64,000 bases of DNA from Siphonodentalium dalli. Lineage: Eukaryota; Mollusca; Scaphopoda; Gadilida; Siphonodentaliidae. Location of the stretch: the NCBI GenBank assembly GCA_032622095.1, contig CP136061.1:3596001-3660000 (forward strand). The letters are read 5' to 3'. The stretch's first letter is position 1; each line of letters opens with the position of its first letter. The notes under the pieces are model-generated. The model worked only from the letters and a program-made list of their open reading frames with translations, had not been told where the DNA came from and ran no database searches. This document shows positions 35,061-48,774 of this stretch, piece by piece. Both the position numbers and the translations under genes were made by a program.

Positions 35061-37251
35061 GGTCCGAGCTTGCCTATATGAAGTACCGTGAATGCCTCGC
35101 TGAAGTGTTGTTAAGTGGTAATCCTCTCCCGCCCGATGCCATGTACAGAGATGAAATTGGTTTGATCACGCCGTACCATTGGGTGGGGACGTAAATGTCT
35201 GTCCCGAGTACAACCATGTGTGCACGATAAATAACCCTACAATGTGATATGATGCTGGGTGGTCCTGCTGAATTGCTATGCTACTGAAATGTTCATCAGC
35301 TGTAAAGTTACAAACTTAACAGGAATATCAATTATCAAAATGTATTTCTCTACCATTGTTTACCATGTTTAAATTCAGTACAGACAATTGCTACCTCGGG
35401 GCAAACCTTAAATCCAAATATATGTTAGTTAATGTGCAGTCTAATTCGCCACTTTGTATTCAAGATTAAGAATTACACCAGAATTAAGCAAATAATATGG
35501 AATTTGTAGGTATAAAGCTGCGATGCTAGTTATCATCCCCTGATGCTTAAATATCAAGACATGCCATTAGTGAATATAACACGCCTCAAAGTGTACGTTA
35601 CGCCGCGATATAGGCGCAATGGAATGCAAGGATATTGCAGCGCATCCAATGTGATAAAATTATGCTCGTCATGTAAGAACGATGGTTAAGTCGTGATGGA
35701 GAGGGCAGAGGGTATTGGGTAAACGAATGCGATTCTTGACCAAATACATGATGCTGAGAATATTATCTAACTTAAAACCCACCCATCGAACTGTCATTGG
35801 AGCCAACTATCCAATTGGCGTGGGCTGCAGCTCTGTCTTGATTACCTGAGTATACGCCCACAGTTCAGCACGGACAGTTATCGTTGTCCACGACTAAAAG
35901 TAATATGTTTCACTTATTATTTAATTCGAATCCGGACTTGCCAGTTGAGGGACGTTTCCTCAGAAGATTGCCGTTGGGCTGTGGATTCGGCTACAGTGTG
36001 AGCTATATATTTATATCCAATTTTATTTGTTTATTTTTTCTTTCTTGATTTAAAGATCCCCCATCCAATTCGACATCAAATAAGTTAACATTCCATAAGA
36101 CATTTAGCAGGCAATAAAACATGAAAAATAATGGCAATCGACGATGGTCGTTGTACATATGCATCACCAATACAGCACCACACGAACCATCCAAAATAAT
36201 GTGATCGGAATTAGCATAAATAGCTTATTTTCGCAAACTATCTTCACTTTTCATCGTTGGATGATAATGAAGTAATAACGCTATTTATAAAATGTGATTT
36301 TTCGAATATTCTGGCGTCGAACAGCACGAAACCTGGTAAAACTGCTTCAGTATTAAGAAGTCGAAATCACACAAGAAGCTTGCATACATTGGTATACTGA
36401 TTATTTCTCATTGTTTTCTGATGAAGCTTATTGAATTTCCAATTATTATCTGAAAGACACTTACTAGCTTGAATTCTACATATCATTTGACTTATAGTTT
36501 ATACACAGTGACGTGGCTATACGTGTGGCTCAGAGCAGTATGACAATTAAATTTCGCACACCCATCCCCTTCGGGTTAGATGTTTCAAACTGAATGATAT
36601 CCTAACATATCCAGTTACTGGACAATTATAACATGACATGCGCCACCCCCGTGGTTGGTAAATTCTCAGCAGTCCCATCGTGTATGCATGATTCCCAACT
36701 TTCCCACCACCACGATGACCATAATATACCTTTAAGTATCACCCCCCAGAAGTTAACAAATGGTCAATGCACACATGTATAACCTGTGTTATTTTCTTTG
36801 AAACAGTATACAATCGCACAAATAGTGCCTATATATCGTTCGTTCAATAAAAGTGAAATAAAGATCACAAGCGCCCGGAGGGCGCGCGTGGTATCTATTT
36901 CACTTAAAAATCGGACGCCGTGCTTATAACATATTTATGACACCCAATCAACCTGAGAAACTTACAATCAGTGATGTGTTTCTGTTACCAATTAAATGTG
37001 TGGTCAGTCTTACAAACATGGTCCGGTGAATACCATATCAATACCCCATGGTCGGTATTTCGCCCTGACTGTTCAACGCATTGCATTTATGCCGAACATG
37101 ACAAGTCAAATTACTTTTGTGTTTATCGTGGATTAACTAGAGAGCACACTACACTTCTACTCTATTGTGCATTATTCCTAGGTATCGGATTTATTTATTC
37201 CATACACTCCAAGTCGGATTTATAATATCACAAACAGCACTTTCGACAAAT
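35061..37251. other. Upstream flank of the PAN-domain gene
   Basis: No exon-like or repeated sequence found. It may hold regulatory DNA for the minus-strand gene, but no site can be supported. Confidence 0.4.
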
Positions 37252-37813
37252 GTAAGTTATTCAATGGGGTCCGGTTACTGACCTTTATTTACTGTAAATA
37301 TCGGTTATTTCTTGTCTTCGCTGCAAAACGGTCTGTCGTTGATTACATTTGTTCATTGTGTTGGTGAGATGGGGTACTAAATTTGCCACTGTTAAGGATA
37401 GTAACTGCAGGCGTTTACCGACAAAGCAAATGCCCATTTAATTTATCCGAATACCCGGTCTGAAATTTTAGTATGGCGTATACTCCTCGGTATTACTTTA
37501 ATTAATTATTTAAATATTAACGTTTATATATTTCGCACGACGTATCGCCCATGTCTTCCATGTCGCTACGTCGCTGTATCTGCTCGATGTGACAAAACAT
37601 GGTATCACAGCCCATATTAGTAATGCCCACCTCGGTCGAAAAATAACTTGTTTGAATGGACGGGAGTACATAATTGGTCAATCAAGGTGTGCGCCGCGAA
37701 TACAATGCATAAGCTTGTTGTAATCACGACAGTCCGTTTGATAGAACAGGCGACGACTTAAAGATCTTTACAGTAAATAAAGGTCGGTCACCGGACCTCA
37801 TTAGATAACTTCC
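37252..37813. mobile_element. Inverted-repeat element, 562 bp
   Basis: Arms 37252-37361 and 37697-37813 are imperfect inverted copies. They share GACCTTTATTTACTGTAAA and an AAACGG-CTGTCGT-GATTACA region. No coding between. Confidence 0.8.
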
Positions 37814-37989
37814 GTTGGTCGAGGGCTCATTGGCGTGTTATAAATAGTTGATTAGTCATCGGCGACGTAGCTAGAGGCCTCCGTGAATTTTCCAGCTGCA
37901 CCCCCCCCCTTTTTAACCAGGCCGAACTCGCAATGTTGCGTAATTCTTTTTGCTTCCCACCCTGTGGCTTGGAGTTTCCTAACTGTACC

Positions 37990-39560
37990 TACTGTGTCAG
38001 GATAAAATAAGGTTTCCATGGCAACGGCACCAAATATTTGGAGAAAAGTTGAAAAAGGCCACTGTTGAGAACCAACGAGCCTTGTGTTTGAAGAAATGGT
38101 GTTATCTCATAGTGCCAATAGGGGTCCATCAAACGGACTGAGCCACTATCACATATAGTGTCAAGGTCAATTACTAAGGTCAAGGTCATTGGAAAAAATG
38201 TGATATTTTGGTCTATTTTTTATAATTGTCTCATATTCCGCTACCACTAGTGACTTAGTCTTAAGAGCAATCACCATCGTAATGCACTAAAAGTAGGGCG
38301 AAATCACGTTGTCCAATTTGATATGTGATGCATTACTACAGTAACTGTCAACAGGTGACAGTATTTATTTGATACATAATCACATTTTAAGTACTAATTT
38401 ATAATGTATTTGTGGCAGTACGAACGTCACGATACAATACCCTGAGACCATCAGACCAAATAAATATGATTTCGTGACTTTAGCACTAAAACATGAAAGC
38501 GCCGAAAGCGACAAAAAGTGCTCCATTACGGCGCACAATTTGTCGCCTGTGAAGTCGCGCCGAAACATGCGCTAACATCGCACATTCTGTCTCTTTCGGC
38601 GCGTTAGTAATGGCGCACCTTTTGTCGCTTTCGATGCGCGCCGAAAGCGCCATTTGGAAGTGGTCCTAATAGTACTCCATAAACATGACACTTCACCATA
38701 TGAGTTGCTTAGTTATAGTGGAAACGTTTTGGATGTGGATGTCTTGGTGAGGGATCATGTATCAGGATAAAATCTGGTTTCCATGGCAACGGCATAAAAT
38801 ATTTGGAGAAAAGTTTTAAAAGCCCATGTTGGTAACCTGATGAGTCTTGTGTTTGAAGAAAAGATGTGAACGCATAGTGCCAATAATGGTCCATCAACTG
38901 GACTAGGACATTGTATATATAGGGTTGCTAAGTCAAGGTCATTGGAAAAAGGTAATTGTACATATTCTTTTTATATATTTCTCATATTCCGCTACGCATA
39001 GCACATGTGTTAGTCATAAAAGCAATCCCCTTCATAATACAAACATTTGAACACCATCACCACGTTCAATTTGGTATGATATACTTGATACAAGACGATC
39101 ACAGTCAACATGTCACAACATTTATAGTTTATATTTAATCACATATTAAATTTTATAGTATTTGAGGCAGTACTTAAGTCACGATGCATTACCCTTTAGA
39201 GACCATCAGACCAAAATAAACACGATTTTTTTACTTTAGTAACTAAAGCACTATACTTCACAAATATGTTGCTTAGTTATAGTGGGAACTTTTTGGATTG
39301 GGGTGGCTGCATGTGTCAGGATAAAATATGGTTTCCATGGCAAAATATTTGGAGGAAAATTGAAAAAGCCCACTGTGGAAACCCGATGAGCCTTGTAGTT
39401 ATTCAAATACAAAAGTCACGATCCAACTCCGAATTAAGGGACCATCAGATCTAAATAAACACGATTTTATGACTATATGTTTATGTTTATTCTAAAGCAT
39501 GAAACTTCACATATTGGATGCTCAGTTATAGAAGCACACTTTTAGGATGTGATGTCCGAT
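37990..39560. repeat. Three direct copies of a 550-770 bp repeat
   Basis: The marker TGTCAGGATAAAAT followed by GGTTTCCATGGCAA begins copies at about 37994, 38763 (ATCAGG variant) and 39314. They share CAAATATTTGGAG, AGTCAAGGTCATTGGAAAAA and TTGCTTAGTTATAG. A fourth copy lies inverted at 44330-44690. The third copy is shortened. Confidence 0.85.
38497..38680. mobile_element. GC-rich foldback insertion with 8-bp duplication
   Basis: This segment is absent from the sister repeat copies. It is flanked by AAACATGA on each side (38489-38496, 38681-38688). Its GC-rich arms GCGCCGAAAGCGACAAAA and inverse contrast with the AT-rich surroundings. The right end has about 30 bp beyond the palindrome. 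Confidence 0.7.
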
Positions 39561-41854
39561 GGGGGAGTTGTATTTCAAGGTCAGAGGACAAAGGTCAAAT
39601 ACCAAATGCCATAATGAAAACATAACTGCTGTTTTGTTGTGGCTAAATACTATGATTTATACTATATACCCCACAATAACTTTCAACCATCGCAAATCTG
39701 CATATCAGTGCCCTAATGTATTCAGCTAATCAGGATAGTCCACATGGGGGTAACTAGCTAGGGTTCGATGGGCTCGTCCACTGGGAAGGACAATGCTCTA
39801 TTGTGCGACGATGCACTGTCTATACTATGCACGTTATCGCAACATACATGACATTGTGTGTTACCAAAATTACATTAATGCCATATTCGAAAAATGTAGC
39901 AAATAATAATTTCGGTTTTATATAGCGCTCAGTAATATTGTTCTAAGACGCTTTTAAATATTACACTATTAGCCCAGTCATTTGTACAAGCCAGCCTATG
40001 CACTGGTTGCAGTCATGATATTGTGTACATGTTCTGCTATAGTTTGCTCAGAACGAGATATAATACTCACCAGTATGACAATCTGACTGGTACTGGTACT
40101 CGTTTAACGCACGAATGGTGCGAAGTCGACACAGTACGAGCGACCTTGCACGTCGCTCAAAGCGGCCAAGCCAATGTTGTGTGAATTCACAATAAACCAC
40201 CGGCGGGCTGCGAACTCATTTATCTGTGTTGACGGCGAAGACACACTGAGCACTGGACCACCGTGCTCCATGTGACATATTTTCGATTTACAGAAGAGAC
40301 AAAAACATCCGATTCAAGTTCGAAGCAGTCTGAGTCTTCTCTTAGGACGCTTACGCTCAGTAGGGAATCTCGCTGAAGAATCGGCAGGAGACCAGGACCA
40401 TTCGTACTTAACTATTGGGAAAAACATATCCTAGTTAGAACAGTTGGAGTCTATTCTTGTGATGCTTGCGCTTAGTGGGGGTCGCGATATTTGGTTCGCG
40501 AATTGAAGAATCGGCAGGCATCCAGAACCGTTCGCGCGTACTGAACTATTGGCGTTAATCCACTCAGACAATACTTGCATTGTATATACATATGTCGTAC
40601 ACGAACCACCCATGCAGTGGTTCGTTTATAGCTCATGGGAGGGAAATGAAAGTTAATGATTCATAGTGTTCGTCATCAAGAAGCCTGAACGTTGTGTTGT
40701 GCGATGAGTCCGCCACCAGGTCATGCAGGGCTAATATCGCCCCATCCAATGCGCACCCGCATCAATTATGCCGTTGCAATCACACGACGAACCCGCCTTA
40801 ATGAAACACTGGCTACGCCTATGATAGTCCACATATGTCAATGTTACTAACGGGGGAAATGGTTTCTGGGGCCAAATTAGGATATATTTTATAACACGAC
40901 CACACAGAGTCAATATTACAGAGAGGAATTATCATGCATCTTTTACCATATTCTCACATCTAACTGGGATCAATGCACATTCCTAATCCTTACATATCGC
41001 GGGGTCCCTTAAGAATAGCATGAATCATGACTATAGTATCTAAAGCATGAAACTTGGCATATTGGTCGAGTGACCTCAAGCTGAACATTGTTGGAGGTGG
41101 TTACCCGGATGGGATGAGATTGATCAAGGTCAGGTCAACATAATCTATGTCAACATTTTCCCCCTGATACTTTTATCATTTGTAGGTGTTTCATTGAAAT
41201 ATGGGATATATTGAACTTTCTCCGACAGCTTGGACCATTTATAAAACCCGGCTGGCAAATAACTTGAACAACCACAATTTGTTATATGTTTTTCATTGTC
41301 TCATTCAAATACCCAAGCAAACCATGGAATGCTACTACAAGACAGTGGGGTACGTGCTATCAGGCAGTGTGTATTATTATGAATATAAAGTGGCCTATGG
41401 CACCACGAATTGAGGTAATATGATGCTTTCCGACTCTTAGGATTTGGCGAAAAGGCTACTGGCGTAATGTGAGGTCTCAGCCGTAGACTATTTATACAAG
41501 ATGGTCAATTGATGACTGTTGAGTCGCCCGCCTGACTGTAAAGACTGAAAATACTCGGACTCTGAAGATTACAACAGTTAGAACATGTCAAAATCACTTA
41601 AGTAGTTCTAAACAGGGACGTCGCTAGATGGTCCCCGTTCAGTAGTGCGGTGTCCACCTTGAGACTTTCAAATGCAAGCCCGACCCCCAACATAGTCCAC
41701 AGGATGTCCCTCACAACTGGATCAAACATACTCCCAAGTTCGTAAAATTCCTTTGCACATCCCCCTTAAATTGGAAGTGATGCCTCCAACATGACATGCC
41801 CTCTTCCTTTTTAATGGCCGACACCATTCAAACATATTTGATTCCCAACTTTCC
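39561..41854. other. Intergenic sequence with one 120-bp direct repeat
   Basis: About 40325-40430 and 40440-40560 share GAAGAATCGGCAGG and neighbouring sequence. No gene seen. The frames at 40431-40613, 40731-40913 and 41201-41413 have no recognisable features. Confidence 0.5.
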
Positions 41855-42600
41855 ATGTACCCTAAAAACCCAAACGCAATTTCTTGACGGGTCGGACCCA
41901 TTTTAACAAACCTAACCCAAGGACCTTCCATACTATATATAGGCTAAATATTACTGATGGCTCTTGAGAAAATGTTTAAGAATAACTATTGAGGAAAATA
42001 GTTATGTCCCTGGCTCCGCCCATATTGGACACTGACCCAATTTGAACAAATCTGAATCAGTCACCCAAGGTTCCTTACCAAATACAAGCTGAATAGGCCT
42101 GATGGTTCTTGAGAAGGTGTTGTAAGAAATACTATAGAGGGAAAGAGTTATAAACCTGGCTCCACCACTATTTGACCTGGTGATCTCATTTGAACCAATC
42201 TGAATCACAGTCGCCCAATGTCTCTTCATCCCAGATGTAAGCTGAATATGCATGATGGTTCTGGATAAGAAGACATCTTAAGAATTACTATGGATAGAAA
42301 AGTTATGTCCCTGGCTCCGCCCTTATTTGACCTGGTGATCCAATTTGAACAAATCTGTATAACTGTAACCAAAGGATCCTCCATACCAAATATAAGCTAA
42401 ATGGCCCCGATGGTTATTGAGAAGATGTTTTAAGAATTACTATGGACAGGAATAGTTACGCCCCAAGCTTGGTCCCTTTTCGACCCGGCGACACCATTTG
42501 AACAAATCATAATCCCAGTCACCTGGGGACAATATCCACAATATATATAACTCAATTCTGACTTGCGGTTATTGAGAAGATGTTGACGGATGGATGAGGA
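41855..42600. repeat. About 150-bp tandem array, five copies
   Basis: GTTATGTCCCTGGCTCCGCC or a variant occurs at 42001, 42148, 42302 and 42454, with a first unit from 41855. Each has a TTTGAACAAATCTG core. Copies are 75-85% alike by eye. Confidence 0.85.
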
Positions 42601-44329
42601 GTGATAAAAAGCATCCACCCCATCAAGTTTCCCATATGTAACTACCCAATAACACGGGTATTTATTTGTAATGGCCTAACTGTCAGATCCACACTTGGGG
42701 CAACAGTTATATCTATGAATATACAATATTGATCATTTGGATTGAAACAAATTAGTTATCATACACCATTACGAACATTCAACAGGGCTGTCACACCCAG
42801 CAGATTTAATTTCAATTAAAGCTGATATGCACTGTTTTGTTAAAATTGGAGAATCATTGACATTGGAATCTCATTTGTTGAAAACTGCTGGCTGGCTGGC
42901 GGGATTTAGTAGTGCAAAGAGTAAAATCCAAGATGGCTGCCGGCGGCCATGTTTTTGTTCAAAAATCGTTCACATTCGATAACGTACATCCAAACATGAA
43001 CCTGAACATGACTGTAAATTGTAAGAAGATTTATCCAATAATGTTGGCTGCAGAGTGTGCAAGATGGATTCAAATAAAAATCAAAATGGTTGCCATATTT
43101 TAAAACTAATTTCGGGTGGAAAATATTGCTCCCATGCAGATATCACCACGAACACACACATAGAGTATGTTGATGATCAGATGAGGGAAGTGGCTTGTAG
43201 GTGTAAGTTGAGCTAAAAAGAGGGGATAGTTGGGATAGTTAAAATTAAGCAGAAAGGTATGATAGTGTTGTTGGGGGTGTCAAAGTTGCCAAAACTATTG
43301 TTTACACCCGCTTGTATTTATATTTTTAAAAATCTATAAAATCCCAAATATGATCTCTGTCAGTTGCCCAAATTGTAAAAATGGTAAATCTCCCATATAG
43401 TTGTGATATTAGAACCATGGAGACATATGTTGGAGGTCATTCACCCCAGTCATATTGTATATTGTACCATAAGATATTGCAATCTATGATTCTCAGACTT
43501 TTCGGAGGTACCGTGTCCAAGAAGGTAATAAAATAGTCGGGTGGATTCATTTGATAAAATGTTCATTCGGGACAAGGTATTCGACAATCACATATTGTAC
43601 ATATTTGACAAAAAACTAGAAACAACGGTGTCTTACATGTGAATTACATTTTCCAATTTTATGTAATTAATGTCATTCGCATGGCATAAATTACAGAGTT
43701 CTATATCTAAGCTACGGTCATTGAGTAATGGAATATTCTTAATCATATTTTCATGATAAATCTTTGTCTCATTCAGCTGGTGATAATATTTCGTTTACTG
43801 GTAATCTTATTAGGTGATCAATCAAGAATTTGAGACCTTATACAATTAACATTTCGGAGCAATCTTCCAGAAATATATTTTGAATAATGTGGTACGCATC
43901 ATTGTCGCGAAATTCTTCTGTGATTCTAACCATAAAACGAGCAGATGTGTGTGAATGAAGAGAATATTACCTATTCCTATTCCATCCTCCTGTGAACAGG
44001 ACACTCAAAAGTGACCAATTTGATAACATTTGGAACAGTTCTATGGAAACAGAAGCATTGTATCCACCACTCAACATGTTTGTATGGAAAAGTATGACTA
44101 AGTTGTACAACGCAGTGGATTGTAATCTATATTTCTGATCGAAATTGAGATGGTAGTAATACCGCAAAAAGTTCACTAAAATGACAATTTGGACAGTATT
44201 TGTGCTAATGGTTGCTATGGAAACGATATTATATTCTATACATATCCACCTTTGCGAAGTGAATGAACCTCTCATATATGAACAGTTGTTAAAATTGATT
44301 TCAATCGAAAATTTTACAGTTGCCATGAT
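42601..44329. other. Intergenic sequence, no gene seen
   Basis: AT-rich. The frame at 43967-44326 (minus) runs toward the inverted repeat copy and has no domain. Confidence 0.5.
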
Positions 44330-44690
44330 ATGTGTAGCGAAATATGAGACAATAATGAAAAAAATGGACCAATATATTACATTTGTCCAATGACCTTGAC
44401 CTTAGCAATCGGCATTTACCTTATATGTCTAGCGGCCCCGTCCGTTTGGCGTCAATATCATTTCTTTGAACACAAGGCTCATTGATTCCCAACAGCGGAC
44501 TTTTTCAACTTTTCTCCAAATATTTGATGCCGTTGCCATGGAAACCTAAATTTTATTCTGACAGAGGTCCTCCCACCCGGGCACCACCTTCAAAAAGTTT
44601 TCCTTATAACTAAGCAACATATACTTGAAGTTTCATGCTTTAGTCACTAAAGTCACAATATGGCAATTTTTTTTATCTCAGGGACCCCAC
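44330..44690 (-). repeat. Inverted copy of the 38-39 kb repeat family
   Basis: The reverse complement shows the GATAAAAT...GGTTTCCATGGCAACGGCAT core, CAAATATTTGGAGAAAAGTT and CATTGGACAAATG-type sequence of the copies at 37990-39560. Confidence 0.8.
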
Positions 44691-45304
44691 TATTAATACT
44701 TCTAATAGTGTAGAAAATATTGTATAGTCGTTATCAAATTATGTAATTTTTCGACCAAAAGCGTGTTTGGGGGAGGGATAACACAAATCCAGTATCTCGC
44801 AAACCGTTCAAAACGTATGTTAACTTCTTTCTACATATGCTTGTCAGATAATTACTACACCAAATGGTTTAAATATTGCGACATTATTGCAATATCCGTT
44901 TGCATGATAATGTTTGAAAAACAAATATTTCTGTGAAAAAGAGCTATTTTTCAGCATAAAATAAATGTTTCCGTTCCAAATGGCAGGAAAATCCAGATTA
45001 ACAAATACTGTTTTCCTATCAAGTAGAGATATGGTATAATGTAATCATTTTAACACCAACAATGTTGGCAAATAAGTTAGAACTTATAGCCACAAGGCTC
45101 GCCTTACCGAAATCGTTAATTTCTGGAAAAAGTCACTGGTGGGTATACTTCATCGTCGATTTGACAATAGCCACTCCGATTCCGTTCTTTTTCACTATCA
45201 TTTCCATCAACAATATATATTTCTCCTTCAAAAACTGTTGGTTTCAACTCGTTCTATCGTGGGTAGGGGTACCCGACCACATTTGGCGTTTGGCCGCTAC
45301 ATTA
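44691..45304. other. Spacer between repeats
   Basis: No repeat partner and no supported gene seen. Confidence 0.4.
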
Positions 45305-47437
45305 TTGTCTTTGTTTAAAATGATTGTTTTGCTGTTTTGTTTTTTTTATGTTGATATAATTTTTAAATGGATTGTCAATGCAGACAGCTTCAGGTTTACA
45401 TCATTGCGTTTTGTCAGTGAATCGGTGCTTGTTGATAGACGCTGTCTATTATTTATCATATCCGATCGCCATGGTAGCTTTTGCAACCGATGTTCGTTGT
45501 CTGCAACACACATACCAAAGAAGGAAAGATTTGTGACCGACCAGCCTACCAACTCGAACTTCGCTACATATCATCATACATAATTAGGAATATGACCGTG
45601 GCAACTACAGAGTCAATAATCGATATTACATCGAAGTCACTATATGATGTCATAGCTTTTACAACCACCCATTAATGGCCATTAAACACACGTGTTCTCT
45701 GAATTATATTTGTCCCACACGTAAATATCATGACAACCCTAATTTAATTTTGCAACTTATCATGTTCAACATGGATCAGGTAGCTTGGTTCAGTATGTGC
45801 ACTATCATAAACATTGAGTCATCTGTTCAAACATACTTGATGCATTTAAAGTACATGTGTACCTTATTTTTAACAAAGTCGTTTATTCCCCATTCCTGTA
45901 GTGTCCTCTCGTTGTGGGACGCTCGACTAGAATTATAATCATATCATAAGAGTAACAACTCCCACATGGCGCATGGCATTATATATACGAATCTTACTGA
46001 CTTAGACAACTCCCCCCTTTGGTCACGGATATATAATATAGTGATCGTGTAGATCATATTATAAAATATTGTGGTCGCTTGCACCAATATGGATAAATGG
46101 AAAAATGATGTTCTATTTCGTTGGAAAATAACTCCGATACCAAAGAACCATCCCTTTAAATGGACTCGAAATGGGTTCATGAGTAATACATGTAACATGT
46201 TCTGTTTTTAGTTTCTAAAACAACTGCCATTAACAGCGCGTGTAAATCATATCAACTTTGTTCTTATTGTCATTGTTAATAACTCTCCAATGACGAGATA
46301 TCGCATTTCAAAACAGTGTTATGTAAACATTACTTTTAGAGTGTCATTATCGATCAAAGTCAAATTAATCAAATAAAACATCAAATCAAAATGTATTCAA
46401 AACTTGACGGCAAACACTGGGAACGGTCAATGTATTGACAAATATTCTGAACAACCACACTTAGAATAAACTATTTGAATTTACTATGTGATTGGCGATG
46501 TTTATTGACAAATCGCTGAAATAGTTTTGTTTACATAAAATTTGTTTCCACACACGCATTTTTTTATTGGAGAGCTTATCAATTATTAATATCAGAACAA
46601 AGTTTATCTATTTCTCCTTGTTGTTGGTGATGTTTTACAGACTTTTAGAATGTTTGCACATTACGGACTGTGGGTGTCTTGATTTCCTTTAATTGTTTAT
46701 CGATGTTCCAACTGAAACAACTTGCATTTGTTCAGGATACAGCAGGCGGCACATATATATGAATAACGTTTTCTGTTGTCAATTTGGTTATAAAATAACT
46801 TATAAGCACGGCGACTTCATCATCTACGCCCACTCGGTCACCATATCTTTTAGAATATTCCACGTCATCTTAATTCATGTTACGCAGCATAATTATACGC
46901 GTGAAATGTATCGCCGACTATTTGGCTTTCATAGCTGATCTTACCAAAAACAAAGCGATCAGTAGGTTTAAATGTATTTTATTAGCAAAAGCTAAAGGGA
47001 TCAAGACACCAGTTTAAAAATAACTTAAGCGATCAGTTGGCAATGCTTCATTGTAAGATAGAAACTTACAATCATTGTTCAAACGTCATGGACACGTTCA
47101 AACGACCAATTGCCGACTGCAAATTACGTGGTTTCATCTTCGTGAGTTCGTATGAAATGATTGTTTTTTAGTGTTTTTGTTTTTGTTTATAAATTATTGG
47201 TCAATCGATTGGTGAAATTAGTTATTTCAATTCTTCGACATCCACGTTGTTATCTACTTCCTGGCTTAAGACCAACCTATATTTCATACCTGTCACACTG
47301 TACGAAAAACTCATAAACATCCGAGCAGCCATATACAATATTACCACTTGAATATATCAGTACCGGAACCGTCCCGGTACCGCGATATCACACCGGAACC
47401 GCCCCGGTACCGATAGGTCTGGAACCGCCGAAACTTC
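45305..47437 (+). repeat. 2.1-kb dispersed repeat, copy 2
   Basis: Direct copy of 30080-32236 (for example CAGACTGCTTCGG versus CAGACAGCTTCAGG near the start; CTTGCATTTGTTCAGGAT in the middle of both). The 173-codon frame at 45062-45583 begins upstream of the repeat and is not conserved in copy 1. Confidence 0.85.
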
Positions 47438-47468
47438 GAGAGGCCTGATCGCGACTTAACATCAATAA

Positions 47469-47660
47469 TACTTTAACCTCTATGAATATGTTTCTGTATA
47501 CAATGCTGGATTCGACCTTCGTATATTGAAATGCGATGCTATTGCACAAAATGACCTATCCGGGATATTTCTAGAACGTGATCATGATATGACTTCAAAT
47601 ATAATATGTTCGCCATTTTCACAATCTTGGACTCAACATTTTCGTACAGACATGAATTAA
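47469..47660 (+). pseudogene. Protein-like open frame, 63 codons (unknown)
   Basis: This is an open stretch from a TAA at 47466 to a TAA at 47658, with no early Met. The translation has a balanced protein-like make-up (NAGFDLRILKCDAIAQNDL, later SPFSQSWTQHFRTDM), unlike the Ile/Tyr/Asn-rich shadows around it. It begins about 30 bp after the 2.1-kb repeat ends. A second short frame at about 47850-47943 (MFEAMIIDDEIMEMFEEVLL, then a stop) may belong to the same remnant. It could be a terminal exon or a decayed mobile-element protein. Function unknown. Confidence 0.35.
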
Positions 47661-47726
47661 GATTGTACGGCAGTTGATCGCCATGGGACGACTACATCAA
47701 ATGTAAGAACTTTTAGACTCAGACTC

Positions 47727-47750
47727 AGACTCAGACTCAGAAATGAATGG
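47727..47750. repeat. AGACTC hexamer, four units
   Basis: Perfect short tandem repeat. Confidence 0.9.
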
Positions 47751-48193
47751 ACTGTCATTATATGCCAGCCATGGCACATGATTGCATATCGACATATACT
47801 TGATCGGGGTTCACGATTATAAATCGAATGATACTAAAGCCCAATAACACGTGGCACGCGAGATTATGTTTGAGGCTATGATTATTGATGATGAAATAAT
47901 GGAGATGTTTGAAGAAGTGCTTTTAAATAGCGTTCCCCTATAACCAACGTTGATCAATTGTGGTGTTGTAATGTTTTTCGTCAAAGTGCGTTCTATTTGA
48001 GTTACCACCGTTCCGACTTATACGTGTAGTACAATTATTTTCTGGTTGAATAAATGTTTTGTCAGTGTTCATCGACTAACAAAATGGCACAGTGATATCG
48101 CATGGTCACTGAAATTATGATAAACTCCAGGATCCCAACTAATGTAGATTTCCTCCAATTCTCAACTTTAATGCACAGTATATTTGAAACAAT

Positions 48194-48484
48194 TTAAATA
48201 CAAATCAATCCATGATTTTCGCGAGGTCTATCCCCGAGGAAATAGCGACATTTGTTCACTTCATTCTTCAACTCGGGTCAATATATTAGGTCCCATGCAG
48301 TTACAACATTAAAATTAGAACGACTGGACATTTCCAAAATAACATGCATGACGCTCAACGGTTCAAAGCCATGTAACTCCCTTGGCTTTACATCATCGTT
48401 GTCAGAACCAGGTGTGTTTCGCCTGGAAACTATTTCACTAGCCGTTGAAATCACTTACCCGATAAATCTATTAAACCGACTCTG
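48194..48484 (-). pseudogene. Decayed minus-strand coding-like frame
   Basis: One minus-strand frame of 97 codons has only two internal stops (TAA near 48456, TGA near 48285). Between them lies a 58-codon stretch with protein-like content (ASEIVSRRNTPGSDNDD, then MHVILEMSSRSNFNVV); after the second stop it goes on as PELKNEVNKCRYFLGDRP. The pattern suggests a once-coding sequence with later nonsense changes. I do not recognise the family. A transposon protein or retrogene fragment is as likely as a host gene. Confidence 0.3.
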
Positions 48485-48774
48485 ACAAATCACAGACAGG
48501 TATTGGTTGAAAACGTCGCACTTCAGTGTTGGACAGACTATAACTCAATTTATTTCATGGGATTATATTATCCAATTGCAGGTGTAGTTTTTGGCATATA
48601 GATACAAGTCAAAGACACATACACTGAAAGAACTACTTATTCGTGTGCCAGAACTAAATGGGTAGATGTTGTGTAGATACGTCCCGCATTTGTTCATATC
48701 AGATGAACGAGTAGAATGGATCGGGAGGGATAGTGATATTCAGGACATGGAGGCATATGGAGAGATGGCTATGG

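Noticed and set aside
45062-45583. 173-codon plus-strand ORF
   Set aside because: Crosses the start of the 2.1-kb repeat; the repeat part is not open in the other copy and no domain is visible.
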